A model generated the notes under the pieces. It was given only the letters and a program-made list of their open reading frames with translations, made no database searches and was not told the DNA's origin. Shown here piece by piece: positions 45,340 to 55,616 of a stretch of DNA of 64,000 bases. Source of the DNA: Betaproteobacteria bacterium (GTDB lineage: Bacteria > Pseudomonadota > Gammaproteobacteria > Burkholderiales > Casimicrobiaceae). The translations under genes were made by a program, and so were the position numbers. Position 1 is the first letter of the stretch. The number at the start of each line of letters is the position of its first letter. The stretch is from the NCBI GenBank assembly GCA_004293675.1, contig READ01000015.1:238865-302864 (forward strand), given 5' to 3'.

Positions 45340-45419
45340 CCTTTCTGGGGCGGGAACAAATCGAATTCAAACAATGGTGACTTCTACGTCAATCGCTGTC
45401 AAGCGGTGCGGCAACAAAT

Positions 45420-46715
45420 CTATCGCGGGATCGGCCCCCAAGCGGGTTCCCGAACGTCCGAACCGGAAGCGGCCAAACGTTGCTTCACGCGACCATCGGC
45501 TGACACCGCGGCCAACACGCCGCGCCCGTTGTATATCGAAGCGTAGACGATAAGTTTGCCGTTGGGGGCAAAACTTGGTGATTCGTCCACCGGACCGCTT
45601 GTGAGCACCTGCACTTGGCGCGACGCAAAGTCTTGCACGGCAAGCGCTTCGCGCCCCCCTTCACGGCGAACAAAGACCATGCTTTTGCCATCCGGCGAGA
45701 TACGTGGATTAGCGTTGTAGCTGCCCTCAAAGGTGACGCGCTCGGCGTTGCCGCCTTCGGGCGCGATGCGATAAATTTGTGGCGAACCGCCGCGATCGCT
45801 CATAAAGTAGATACGACCATCAGGCGACCAATTGGGTGCGGTGTCGATGGCGCCACTGTTGGTGAGCCGCCGCACATTGCTGCCATTGGCATCGGCCACA
45901 TAGAGTTGTGTGCCACCGGCTTGCGATGACGCAAACACGATCCGAGCACCGTTGGGCGACCAAGCGGGCGCCGATTGATTGCCCGGCGCATTGATGAGCA
46001 ATCGGCGCTCTCCGGTCAACGTGTTTTGCACGTAAACACTGGGCTTGCGGCCTTCGAAAGAAACGTAGGCGAGCCGCGCGCCATCGGGTGACCAAGCGGG
46101 CGAAATGATCGGCTCGACCGAGCTGACAATCGTGGTGGCATTGGCGCCGTCACTGTCGGCTACGACGAGCTGGAAGCGGCCGGGCGACTTGGCAACGTAG
46201 GCAATTCGCGTGCTGAACACACCCTTGTCGCCCGTTAGTTTTTCGTAGATGGCGTCTGCGATAAGGTGCGCCGTCGCCCGCAAATCGTTGCTGGTCACGG
46301 TGTAGACAAAGCCGGTGAGCTGAGCGCGCTTGGGCACATCGAGTAGCCGAAACGACACAGAAAACTGTCCGTTGGCGATGGCTTGCACGCCGCCAACAAC
46401 GGCTGCATCCGCACCACGCCCGCTCCACTGTGAATAGCTATCCGCATTGGGCTCGGTCAGTCTGGCGAGCCCAGCGCTGGCGAGCGTTTTGATGACGCCA
46501 CTACGATTTAAGTCAGCTTCGATGACGCTCGCCACAAGCTGGGATTCTTTATCTGCGCCAGCAAATGGCGCAACGACGACCGGAATCTGCTGCGAACCCA
46601 CGCCGATGATGTCAATGCTGAGCTGCGCATGACTCACGACGGACACGGATACCGTTGCGGCGACAAGGCATCGAACGAAAAGAGAGCGGAGCGAGTCAAT
46701 GCAATATTTTTTCAT
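45420..46715 (-). CDS. tolB: Tol-Pal system protein TolB
   Basis: Periplasmic beta-propeller protein that contacts Pal and TolA (431 aa). A signal peptide (residues 1-30, cleavage near SHA-QL) precedes the N-terminal alpha/beta domain and a six-bladed propeller with repeats such as AWSPDGARLAYVSFEGRKPS and PNWSPDGRIYFMSDRGGSPQ. The ATG overlaps the rlpA stop by 4 bases, coupling it to the rod/rlpA operon. tolQ, tolR and tolA, usually just upstream, are not here. Confidence 0.96.
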   Translation of the reverse strand: MKKYCIDSLRSLFVRCLVAATVSVSVVSHAQLSIDIIGVGSQQIPVVVAPFAGADKESQLVASVIEADLNRSGVIKTLASAGLARLTEPNADSYSQWSGRGADAAVVGGVQAIANGQFSVSFRLLDVPKRAQLTGFVYTVTSNDLRATAHLIADAIYEKLTGDKGVFSTRIAYVAKSPGRFQLVVADSDGANATTIVSSVEPIISPAWSPDGARLAYVSFEGRKPSVYVQNTLTGERRLLINAPGNQSAPAWSPNGARIVFASSQAGGTQLYVADANGSNVRRLTNSGAIDTAPNWSPDGRIYFMSDRGGSPQIYRIAPEGGNAERVTFEGSYNANPRISPDGKSMVFVRREGGREALAVQDFASRQVQVLTSGPVDESPSFAPNGKLIVYASIYNGRGVLAAVSADGRVKQRLAASGSDVREPAWGPIPR

Positions 46716-47638
46716 CGAACACTTTCTGAAATCAGGGGCAGCGTAGCGCCTAAACGAGTCTGTAATTCGGCCCGAAGCGACTGTGCCTGAGCCGCGCTAG
46801 CTAGCGGCCCGATTTGCACTCGGAATAAGCCGTCTCGTTGTCGAACGGCGATGGGCGGTGCGCTGCGTAAATCGGATAGGTTGGATTCCATTCGCTGTTG
46901 GAACTGTTGAGCGTTCGCAAAGTTTCCAAATGCGCCCAATTGAATGAAAAACTGCTGGCCAGACGCTGTGGTGTCGGCGCTGCTAGCAGAGGTCGCAACC
47001 GCAATGTCCGGCAGCGGGTTGCGAATCTCAGCGGGTGCTGCGGTAATTGTTCCGTGCGAACGCTCAAAGTACGGCGGCAGCAGCAGTTCGACCCGAACTT
47101 CAGCGCTACCCGCTTGCGCAATGCCAATGCGGTGAGCCGCAGCGTACGATAAATCAATGATTCGATTGGCGTGAAACGGTCCCCGGTCGTTGATTCGCAC
47201 CACAACGGCTTGGCCCGAGCGTGTGTTGGTAACCCGAGCAAAGCTGGGCAACGGCGCTGTGGGGTGTGCAGCGGTCATGGCAAGCATGTCGTAGGTCTCA
47301 CCAATGGCAGTTTTTTGTCCATGGAATTTGCGACCGTACCAAGACGCCATGCCGGTTTGAGTGAGCGCGGATCGCGTGGTCATGGGCGTGTAGTTCACGC
47401 CAAACACGGTGTAGGGCCGATTGGCAAATCGATGCAGCGGTTCGTCTCGGGGCTGGGCGTCCGGGATATTTGAAAGATCGCTTGGGATGGAGATTGGCGG
47501 ACCGTCGACTCTGTCTTGAGCGGTCGATGATGTGGTGCTCGTGCCACGTCCCGATTTTGACGAACTCGCGCAGCCGCTGAGCAGCAAAATCGCGGCGAAA
47601 GCCGCAGCAAGGAGAGAAACGCTGCGGCTTTGGGTCAT
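46712..47638 (-). CDS. rlpA: septal/rare lipoprotein A, RlpA
   Basis: Lytic transglycosylase-type lipoprotein (about 308 aa) with lipobox LLSGC near residue 23, a double-psi beta-barrel domain (GMASWYGRKFHGQKTAIGET, RINDRGPFHANRIIDLSYAA) and a C-terminal SPOR domain (QFFIQLGAFGNFANAQQFQQ) that binds denuded septal glycan. The start is either ATG 47638 or the adjacent in-frame GTG at 47641; both overlap the rodA stop. It joins the rod-shape genes upstream to tolB downstream. Confidence 0.94.
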   Translation of the reverse strand: MTQSRSVSLLAAAFAAILLLSGCASSSKSGRGTSTTSSTAQDRVDGPPISIPSDLSNIPDAQPRDEPLHRFANRPYTVFGVNYTPMTTRSALTQTGMASWYGRKFHGQKTAIGETYDMLAMTAAHPTAPLPSFARVTNTRSGQAVVVRINDRGPFHANRIIDLSYAAAHRIGIAQAGSAEVRVELLLPPYFERSHGTITAAPAEIRNPLPDIAVATSASSADTTASGQQFFIQLGAFGNFANAQQFQQRMESNLSDLRSAPPIAVRQRDGLFRVQIGPLASAAQAQSLRAELQTRLGATLPLISESVR

Positions 47639-48741
47639 CACGAACCCACCAGCTTCCGATGCGTCGCAACGCTCATCAATATCCCCACACCGATGAATAG
47701 CGTCATCAGCGCCGTGCCTCCGAAACTAACAAACGGCAACGGTACGCCCACCACGGGAAGCATTCCGGTGACCATGCCGATGTTGACAAACACGTAGGTG
47801 AAGAACATGAGCGTGAGCGTACCCGCCATCAATCGACCAAACACGCTGGTGGCGCGCACTGAAATCAAAGCGCAGCGCGCAATGAGCAGCACGTAGAGCA
47901 GCATGAGCACCAGACAGCCGATGAGGCCGAATTCTTCACCGTACACCGCAAAGATAAAGTCGGTGTGTTTTTCGGGCAAGAATTCGAGGTGGGTCTGTGA
48001 GCCGTTGAGCCAGCCCTTTCCGAGCACGCCACCCGAGCCGATCGCGATGGCCGCCTGAATAGTGTGCCACCCAGCATCTTGGGCATCCAGACTAGGATTA
48101 AACACGGTGGTGATTCGCTCTTTTTGGTAGTCATGGAGCCAGTCGAATTGCCACGCCGCAGCGAACACACCGACCGAAAGCACCCCACCAAACACGATGA
48201 TGCGCCAGTCGAGGCCAGCTAAAAACAGTAGATAGAACCCACACGCGCCCACCAAAAGTGCCGTACCCAAATCCGGTTGCCGCACGATTAGCGCAAAGGG
48301 GATCGCGATCAAAATTGCCGCGACGATGAAGTTTCGCCAAGTGATAGCGCCCTCGTGGCGATCAAAATACCAAGCGAGTATCAATGGCAAGGCGATTTTC
48401 ATAATCTCTGATGGCTGAATGTTGCCAATGCCAGGAATTTTTAGCCAGCGCCGCGCGCCTTTCACCACTTCCCCGCCGATTGCTACACCGAGAAGCAAAA
48501 TGATGCCCATTACGTAGAGCGGCACACCAAAACGGGCAATAAATTGCGGCGACAAATTTGCGATAAACATCATCACGATCAACGCCACGACAACCTTTTG
48601 TGACTGCGATGTCACTCGGCTCATGGTTTCGTTGGCGGCGCTATAGAGCACCAACAAGCCAAGCGCAGTAATCGTTGCAACCGCAGCGAACAAGAACGGA
48701 TCCATATGATCGGTGAGCTTCGCCCAAATTTTGCCAATCAT
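47638..48741 (-). CDS. rodA: rod-shape peptidoglycan glycosyltransferase RodA
   Basis: SEDS-family polymerase that makes glycan strands for lateral wall growth with PBP2 (367 aa). About ten hydrophobic segments. Conserved SEDS sequences include GARRWLKIPGIGNIQPSEIM, RQPDLGTALLVGACGFYLLF, the catalytic-region WLNGSQTHLEFLPEKHTDFI and GVPLPFVSFGGTALMT. The ATG overlaps the mrdA stop (ATGA), coupling the polymerase to its transpeptidase partner. Confidence 0.97.
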   Translation of the reverse strand: MIGKIWAKLTDHMDPFLFAAVATITALGLLVLYSAANETMSRVTSQSQKVVVALIVMMFIANLSPQFIARFGVPLYVMGIILLLGVAIGGEVVKGARRWLKIPGIGNIQPSEIMKIALPLILAWYFDRHEGAITWRNFIVAAILIAIPFALIVRQPDLGTALLVGACGFYLLFLAGLDWRIIVFGGVLSVGVFAAAWQFDWLHDYQKERITTVFNPSLDAQDAGWHTIQAAIAIGSGGVLGKGWLNGSQTHLEFLPEKHTDFIFAVYGEEFGLIGCLVLMLLYVLLIARCALISVRATSVFGRLMAGTLTLMFFTYVFVNIGMVTGMLPVVGVPLPFVSFGGTALMTLFIGVGILMSVATHRKLVGS

Positions 48742-50669
48742 CGCGGCGCACCCAACGCTGCTTGAGGCGACACGGGTGCTCCGCCCGCCGCTGACGCTAC
48801 CTTTTGGCCTTGCGCTTTTGCGTCTGCACTTTGAAGCTCAAAAAAGGCGTCTAGAACCTTTCTCGCAATGGGCGCGGCCGACTTAGAGCCGAACCCACCG
48901 TTCTCGACAAACACAGCCATTGCGATCTTCGGCGATTCGAGCGGCGCGAAAACGATGTACCAAGCATGGTCGCGCAGCCGCTCCGAGACCTGGCTTTCAA
49001 CATATTCGCCGCCGCGAAGACCGAAGACTTGAGACGTTCCCGTTTTGCCGCCGCTTGTGTAACTTGCACCGCGAAACACACTGGCAGCCGTGCCCTCCGT
49101 GACCACACCCGCCATGCCTTTTTTTACTTCGTTTATGTGTAAGTCCTTCAGGGCGATGGTGTAGGCCGGTGCCGGCTGCGTGAGTCGTGATTGCCTTGTA
49201 CTTGAGTCTTCGATTCGCTTGACTAGGTGCGGCTTAAAGGCCACACCGCGATTTGCCAGAATCGCGGTGGCATTGGCTACCTGCATCGGTGTAAACGTGT
49301 TGAAACCTTGCCCGATACCCAACGAAACCTGATCGCCTACGTGCAATTTTGGATCCTTGGGGAAACGCTTAGCCTTCCATTCTCGGGTGGGAAGAATGCC
49401 CGGTAGCTCACCTTGGATATCGAGCCCAGTTTTTTGGCCGAAACTGAATTGCTTCATAAATGCCGACCAATCGTCAACGTCTAGCTCGGTCGCAAGTTGG
49501 TAGTAATAGGTGTCGCAAGAAACAGCAATGGACTTGGGCAAATCCACTAAGCCGTGGCCGCCGGCTTTGTCGTCGCGCCAATAGCCGCCACCCAGTCGAA
49601 AAAATCCAGGATCGCTAAAGGTCTGCGCTGAAGTGCGCAAGCCCATTTCCTGTGCCATCAGCGCCATGAAGGGCTTGTAGGTGGACCCCGGCGGATAGCC
49701 GCCTTGAATGGGGCGATTGAGCATGGGCTTATCGGGGGAGTTGTTCAGAAGCTCCCAGCTCTGCGGATCGATTCCATCCACAAACAAATTTGGATCGTAG
49801 CCCGGTCGGCTCACATAGGCCAATACGTCGCCAGTCGACGGTTCGATGGCGACCATAGCGCCCCGCTTCGTGCCAAAGGCTTCCTCAGCAATTTTCTGCA
49901 AGCGAATGTCGAGGGAGAGCTGAAGATTGTTGCCCGCAATCGATGGTTTCCGAGATAGCGTTCGAATCACCCGACGCGAAGCATCGACTTCGACGTCGGT
50001 CGCTCCAGCGACGCCATGCAGCTCACGCTCGTAGGATAGCTCGATACCGGCCTTGCCGATGTAGTCCGATCCCTTGTACTCCAAGGCTTGCCCTTGTTGT
50101 TCGATGCGCACTTTTTCGGCGGGATTGATCCGCCCAATATAGCCAATGACGTGCGAAGCAACTTCTCCGAAAGGGTACTGACGGAATGGGCGCGCCTTGA
50201 TTTCAACGCCAGGAAGGCGATAGCGGTTCGCAGCAAGACGCGCCACTTCCTCGTCTGATAGGCGCGATTTCAGCGGCAAACTTTCGGCCGCCCGAAACTC
50301 TTCTAGTAGTTTTTTGAATCTACGGCGGTCCCGTGCACTCACATCGACAATCTTGGCGATTTCTTCGATCGTGGCCTCAACATTGGGCACTTGCTGCGGA
50401 TTGATCTCAACAGTGTAGGCCGAGTAGTTTGACGCTAGAACGACACCGTTTCGATCAGTGATGATGCCGCGATTGGGCGCTTCGGGTTGCACGTCGATCC
50501 GGTTGTTTTCTGACAACGTCGCAAAGTGGGCGTGACGAACGACTTGCAAATAAAAAAATCGACCGATCAATAGCGCAAAACACAGGAGAACCAGCATCCC
50601 TGCTACGAACAATCGCCGCTGGAAAAAAAATAGCTCCTGATCGTGATTTCGAAGTTGTGCGCGCATCAT
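48738..50669 (-). CDS. mrdA: penicillin-binding protein 2 (peptidoglycan transpeptidase)
   Basis: Cross-links peptidoglycan of the side wall in the Rod complex (643 aa). A single N-terminal transmembrane anchor (LFVAGMLVLLCFALLIGRFF) is followed by the pedestal domain and a transpeptidase domain with active-site GGYPPGSTYKP (SxxK), AVSCDTYY (SxD-type position) and SGGKTGTSQ (KTG). The C-terminus is Ala/Gly/Pro-rich. It follows mreD after 9 bp and overlaps rodA. Confidence 0.97.
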   Translation of the reverse strand: MMRAQLRNHDQELFFFQRRLFVAGMLVLLCFALLIGRFFYLQVVRHAHFATLSENNRIDVQPEAPNRGIITDRNGVVLASNYSAYTVEINPQQVPNVEATIEEIAKIVDVSARDRRRFKKLLEEFRAAESLPLKSRLSDEEVARLAANRYRLPGVEIKARPFRQYPFGEVASHVIGYIGRINPAEKVRIEQQGQALEYKGSDYIGKAGIELSYERELHGVAGATDVEVDASRRVIRTLSRKPSIAGNNLQLSLDIRLQKIAEEAFGTKRGAMVAIEPSTGDVLAYVSRPGYDPNLFVDGIDPQSWELLNNSPDKPMLNRPIQGGYPPGSTYKPFMALMAQEMGLRTSAQTFSDPGFFRLGGGYWRDDKAGGHGLVDLPKSIAVSCDTYYYQLATELDVDDWSAFMKQFSFGQKTGLDIQGELPGILPTREWKAKRFPKDPKLHVGDQVSLGIGQGFNTFTPMQVANATAILANRGVAFKPHLVKRIEDSSTRQSRLTQPAPAYTIALKDLHINEVKKGMAGVVTEGTAASVFRGASYTSGGKTGTSQVFGLRGGEYVESQVSERLRDHAWYIVFAPLESPKIAMAVFVENGGFGSKSAAPIARKVLDAFFELQSADAKAQGQKVASAAGGAPVSPQAALGAPR

Positions 50670-50678
50670 TTCGACCCG

Positions 50679-51215
50679 CTAGTCCGTGAGCGAGCGTACG
50701 CGCTGCGGCCACTGGAGTAGCGCAGACAGCGGCGGCCAAAGCAGAACGCTGGTCACACTTGAGAGCAACAGCGTCGCGCTGGGCAGCGCTGCGCCACTCA
50801 TCAAGCGAAGTACGATGACAACACCTTGGGCTGCAATCAATAAGCCCAGCACATGAAGTGATTGTTGCCAGAGCGGAAAGCGCAATACACGTCGGTGAAA
50901 GTACTCGGCCGAAAACCCCAAAATGGCATAGGCCAGCGCATGTTGGCCAAACAAATTGGCTTCGACCACATCGGTGAGCAATCCACACAACCAAGCCACA
51001 CCGATGCCAATCCATCGCGGCTGATGAATGGCCCAATAGAGCAGCACAACCGCGAAAAAATCCGGTCGCAAAGCTAACGCCCAGCCCGACAGCGGCATCA
51101 AGTTCGCAATAAAAGCCACCACCAAGGTGAGCACCACAAACCAGGGGCTCGGCGGCAGGATGATGTCTTCAGCTCGGGCGACCTTAAAGAGCGGTGAATC
51201 AGGGAATCTGAACAT
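50679..51215 (-). CDS. mreD: rod-shape-determining membrane protein MreD
   Basis: Inner-membrane subunit of the Rod complex (178 aa) with about five hydrophobic segments (PWFVVLTLVVAFIANLMPLS, RPDFFAVVLLYWAIHQP). The RPDFxALVLLYW-type motif and GLLTDVVEANLFGQHALAYA are characteristic of the family. It lies between mreC (2-bp gap) and mrdA (9-bp gap). Start at 51215 has good family fit, though a few residues either way are possible. Confidence 0.93.
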   Translation of the reverse strand: MFRFPDSPLFKVARAEDIILPPSPWFVVLTLVVAFIANLMPLSGWALALRPDFFAVVLLYWAIHQPRWIGIGVAWLCGLLTDVVEANLFGQHALAYAILGFSAEYFHRRVLRFPLWQQSLHVLGLLIAAQGVVIVLRLMSGAALPSATLLLSSVTSVLLWPPLSALLQWPQRVRSLTD

Positions 51216-51217
51216 GT

Positions 51218-52132
51218 TTAACGCCGCCTCTTTGCGTCACCAGCCGCAGCGGCCTCTGCGGCTGGGCGCGGCGTTAAAGCGGTCGGCCGATCTAGCACCA
51301 GCACTGATTCGGCGCTGTTAACGCCGGCAAGGGGCGCGCATTCAATTTTCGAAAAAACAGTGTCTGCGCCACGCGCTACACGAACGATTTTGGCGACGCG
51401 CAAATTGCCCGGATACACGCCGTCAATGTTGGAGGTGAGCAACACGTCGCCCTCTAATACATCAGCGTTATTGGTCACAAATCGAAGCTCGGGAAATTGA
51501 CCCGGCCCGCGACCAAACAGCACCATTCGAGCGCCTGTGCGCTCGATTTTTACCGGCACTGCAAAGTCCTTTTCGGTGATCAAGGTTACCTCGGCAAGCA
51601 ACGGATGAACCCGAGTGAGTTGGCCAATGAGGCCGCTGCCATCGATCACCGCAGAACCAGCGTCGAAATTTTGTTCGGTGCCGCGCTGGATGAATATCTT
51701 CTGCGAAAACGGGTCGCGTCCTAGATAAAGCACCTTTGAAATTTGAGCTTTGGTTTGCGCGGCTTGACTCGCGCCTAGCAGCGCTGTCAATCGAGCACTT
51801 TCGTTGGTGGCACCCACCGCAGATTGCGCTGCCTGGCCGGCGATGAGTAGTTGGCTCTTCAACTGCTCATTTTCTGAACGCAGCTTATCCCGTGAATCAA
51901 AAAATTCACTGGCACCATCGAGTAGCTCGCCTGGAACGAGCGCGACTTGTTGCAATGGATGAACCACGGTCGCAATGCCCATGCGAATGGTTTCGAGCGT
52001 GCGAAAGCGCGCGTCAATGAACATCAGCGCAATTGAGATCAAGCCAAAGAAGGTCAGCCGCGCGACAGCGCTCGGTCCGCGTCGAAAAAACCGAGGCGGC
52101 TCCTTGGGCAGCGAGGTGACGCTAATGCTCAC
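51218..52132 (-). CDS. mreC: rod-shape-determining protein MreC
   Basis: Periplasmic scaffold of the Rod complex that activates PBP2-RodA (304 aa). One N-terminal transmembrane helix (VARLTFFGLISIALMFIDAR), a coiled coil around 70-110 (EFFDSRDKLRSENEQLKSQL), then the beta-rich MreC domain (DGSGLIGQLTRVHPLLAEVT, GDVLLTSNIDGVYPGNLRVA). GTG start. The C-terminal 25 residues are Ala-rich and end in basic residues. An 83-bp gap separates it from mreB. Confidence 0.95.
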   Translation of the reverse strand: MSISVTSLPKEPPRFFRRGPSAVARLTFFGLISIALMFIDARFRTLETIRMGIATVVHPLQQVALVPGELLDGASEFFDSRDKLRSENEQLKSQLLIAGQAAQSAVGATNESARLTALLGASQAAQTKAQISKVLYLGRDPFSQKIFIQRGTEQNFDAGSAVIDGSGLIGQLTRVHPLLAEVTLITEKDFAVPVKIERTGARMVLFGRGPGQFPELRFVTNNADVLEGDVLLTSNIDGVYPGNLRVAKIVRVARGADTVFSKIECAPLAGVNSAESVLVLDRPTALTPRPAAEAAAAGDAKRRR

Positions 52133-52215
52133 GACCGCAATGATTCCAGCTACGCGAAACTAGGCACTCGCAAACCAAAGTGAAGCGCACCATCGTACGG
52201 GCCACCGAGGCAATC

Positions 52216-53567
<1,352 letters not shown>

Positions 53568-53855
53568 ATGAGTCTCACCGCTACCGATATCGAGCGGATC
53601 GCGCATCTTGCCCGCATCCGCGTCACTCCCGACGAAGTCGTTCAGGTTCAAGCCAAGCTTGACGGCATTTTTAAGCTCATCGACGAGATGCAAGCCGTCA
53701 ACACCCAAGGCGTTCAACCGATGTCGCATGGTCTCGACATGGTGCTGCGGTTGCGCGACGACGTCGCCACCGCCGCCAATGAGCGTGACAAATTTCAGAA
53801 AAATGCACCGCAGTCAGCGGAGGGCTATTTCCTCGTACCCAAGGTGATCGAATGA
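53568..53855 (+). CDS. gatC: aspartyl/glutamyl-tRNA amidotransferase subunit C
   Basis: Small subunit that stabilises GatA-GatB in the amidotransferase making Gln-tRNA(Gln) and/or Asn-tRNA(Asn) (95 aa, normal). [20 protein letters not shown] is the typical N-terminus, so the ATG at 53568 is used rather than an in-frame codon at 53502. The C-terminal motif [14 protein letters not shown] is characteristic. It is separated from gatA by a REP-like inverted repeat. Confidence 0.96.
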   Translation: MSLTATDIERIAHLARIRVTPDEVVQVQAKLDGIFKLIDEMQAVNTQGVQPMSHGLDMVLRLRDDVATAANERDKFQKNAPQSAEGYFLVPKVIE

Positions 53856-53868
53856 GCGCCCGCCGAAT

Positions 53869-53953
53869 TGTAGGAGCGGCTCCGCCGCGATTAACGCTCG
53901 TTCGCGCAGTGTTTTGTGTAGCAGCAACCCATCGCGGCGGAGCCGTTCCCACA
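53869..53953. repeat. REP-like inverted repeat between gatC and gatA
   Basis: TGTAGGAGCGGCTCCGCCGC (53869-53888, continuing GAT) is inverted as ATCGCGGCGGAGCCGTTCCC (53931-53950, continuing ACA). The two REP units flank a 39-bp spacer. The right unit ends directly beside the gatA ribosome-binding site AAGGAG. GTAGGAGCGGC-type REPs are widely known in Pseudomonas and related genomes. Confidence 0.88.
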
Positions 53954-53964
53954 AGGAGCCTGCT

Positions 53965-55428
53965 ATGAGCTGGAACACCTTCGCCACTGTCGCTGAGACG
54001 AAAAAAGCGCTTGACGCCAAGCAGGTGAGCGCGACCGAGCTCGCCACGCACTACCTCGACCGAGCGCACGCATTGCAGCCCGCGCTCAACGCCTACATCA
54101 CGCTCGATCGTGAAAAAACGCTCGCCGAAGCGAAAATTGCCGACAACAAACTCGCCAAAGGCGACGCCGCGCCGCTCTTGGGCGTGCCCATTGCCCACAA
54201 AGACATCTACCTGATCGACGGCTGGAAAACCACCTGCGGCTCGAAGATGCTGGAAAACTTCATCGCGCCCTACACCTCGACCGTTGTTAAAAACATGGCC
54301 GACGCCGGGATGGTCACGCTCGGAAAATTGAACATGGACGAGTTCGCGATGGGTTCGTCGAACGAAACCTCGCATTTCGGCTCGGTGAAGAACCCGTGGG
54401 ACTTGACCCGCGTACCGGGTGGCTCCAGCGGCGGCTCAGCGGCAAGCGTGGCAGCCGGGCTCGCGCCCGCCTCCACTGGCACCGACACCGGCGGTTCGAT
54501 TCGTCAGCCAGCGATGTTTTGCAATCTCACGGGCCTCAAACCAACCTACGGCGTGTGTTCGCGCTACGGCATCATCGCCTTTGCCTCGTCGTTGGATCAG
54601 GCGGGGCCCTTCGCTCGAACCGCCGAGGATTGCGCGCTGCTGCTCACCGCAATGGCCGGTTTCGATCCAAACGACTCGACCTCGCTCGATCGTCCGAAAG
54701 AGAATTACTCACGCGACTTGGCCAAGCCGCTGGGCGGTTTGCGCATCGGCTTGCCAAAGGAATTTTTCGGCGAGGGCGTCGCCCCCGGCATCGCCAAAGC
54801 AGTCGATGAGGCGCTAGCCGTCTATCGCAAGCTCGGCGCAACGACCGTCGAAGTGTCGCTGCCCAACGTGAAGTATTCCGTGCCCGCCTACTACGTGGTC
54901 GCCCCAGCGGAGGCGTCAAGCAACTTGTCGCGTTTTGACGGCGTGCGCTACGGCCACCGCGCTGCCGAGTACACCGATTTGATGGACATGTACAAACGCT
55001 CGCGCGCCGAAGGCTTCGGCGCAGAGGTTAAACGCCGTATTTTGATTGGCACCTACGTGCTCTCACACGGCTATTACGATGCCTATTATTTGCAAGCGCA
55101 AAAGCTGCGTCGCCTGATCGCGCACGACTTCAAAAAAGCCTACGAAGTGTGTGATGTTGTGATGGGCCCCACTGCCCCCGAAGGCGCATTCCAGTTCGGC
55201 TCCAAGAGTGATGACCCAGTGAAAATGTACCTAAACGACATCTTCACGATTTGCGCAAATTTGACCGGGCAACCCGCGATGAGCCATCCGTGCGGCATCG
55301 ATAAAGACACGGGGCAATTCGTTGGAATGCACGTGATTGGAAATTATCTGGATGAAGCGCGCATGTTGAATGTCGCGCATCAATATCAGTTGGCGACGGA
55401 TTGGCATACTAGGCACCCAGTTCTTTAG
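53965..55428 (+). CDS. gatA: aspartyl/glutamyl-tRNA amidotransferase subunit A
   Basis: Amidase subunit that releases ammonia from glutamine for transamidation of misacylated tRNA (487 aa). The Ser-cisSer-Lys triad is visible as K79 (PIAHKD), S154 (PGGSSGGS) and S178 ([11 protein letters not shown]). The ATG at 53965 has AAGGAG seven bases upstream and matches the family start; an in-frame codon at 53914 lies within the repeat and is rejected. Second gene of gatCAB. Confidence 0.97.
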   Translation: MSWNTFATVAETKKALDAKQVSATELATHYLDRAHALQPALNAYITLDREKTLAEAKIADNKLAKGDAAPLLGVPIAHKDIYLIDGWKTTCGSKMLENFIAPYTSTVVKNMADAGMVTLGKLNMDEFAMGSSNETSHFGSVKNPWDLTRVPGGSSGGSAASVAAGLAPASTGTDTGGSIRQPAMFCNLTGLKPTYGVCSRYGIIAFASSLDQAGPFARTAEDCALLLTAMAGFDPNDSTSLDRPKENYSRDLAKPLGGLRIGLPKEFFGEGVAPGIAKAVDEALAVYRKLGATTVEVSLPNVKYSVPAYYVVAPAEASSNLSRFDGVRYGHRAAEYTDLMDMYKRSRAEGFGAEVKRRILIGTYVLSHGYYDAYYLQAQKLRRLIAHDFKKAYEVCDVVMGPTAPEGAFQFGSKSDDPVKMYLNDIFTICANLTGQPAMSHPCGIDKDTGQFVGMHVIGNYLDEARMLNVAHQYQLATDWHTRHPVL

Positions 55429-55455
55429 CGGCGTGTAGAGATTACCGCGCGCCAG

Positions 55456-55595
55456 GACGAAAGACCCATGACGAATGACGCAAAGCTCTGCGATCATTTC
55501 TCTTCACACAGATTTGTAAACGCTATGTCAAAACTTAGGCTGATTCATTTGGACGGAGCACGAACGCTTTCGTCATTCGTCCTTGGTCATTCGTC
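55456..55595. repeat. inverted repeat of TCGTC-type units between gatA and gatB
   Basis: GACGAAAGACCCATGACGAA, continuing to 55486, is inverted at 55566-55595 (TTCGTCATTCGTCCTTGGTC core), matching at most positions across about 30 bp. The intervening 79 bp show nothing recognisable. The motif is built from short GACGAA/TTCGTC units and a related run occurs at 62352-62377. Confidence 0.75.
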
Positions 55596-55616
55596 TTCTT
55601 TTGCGCGGAGTGCAAA

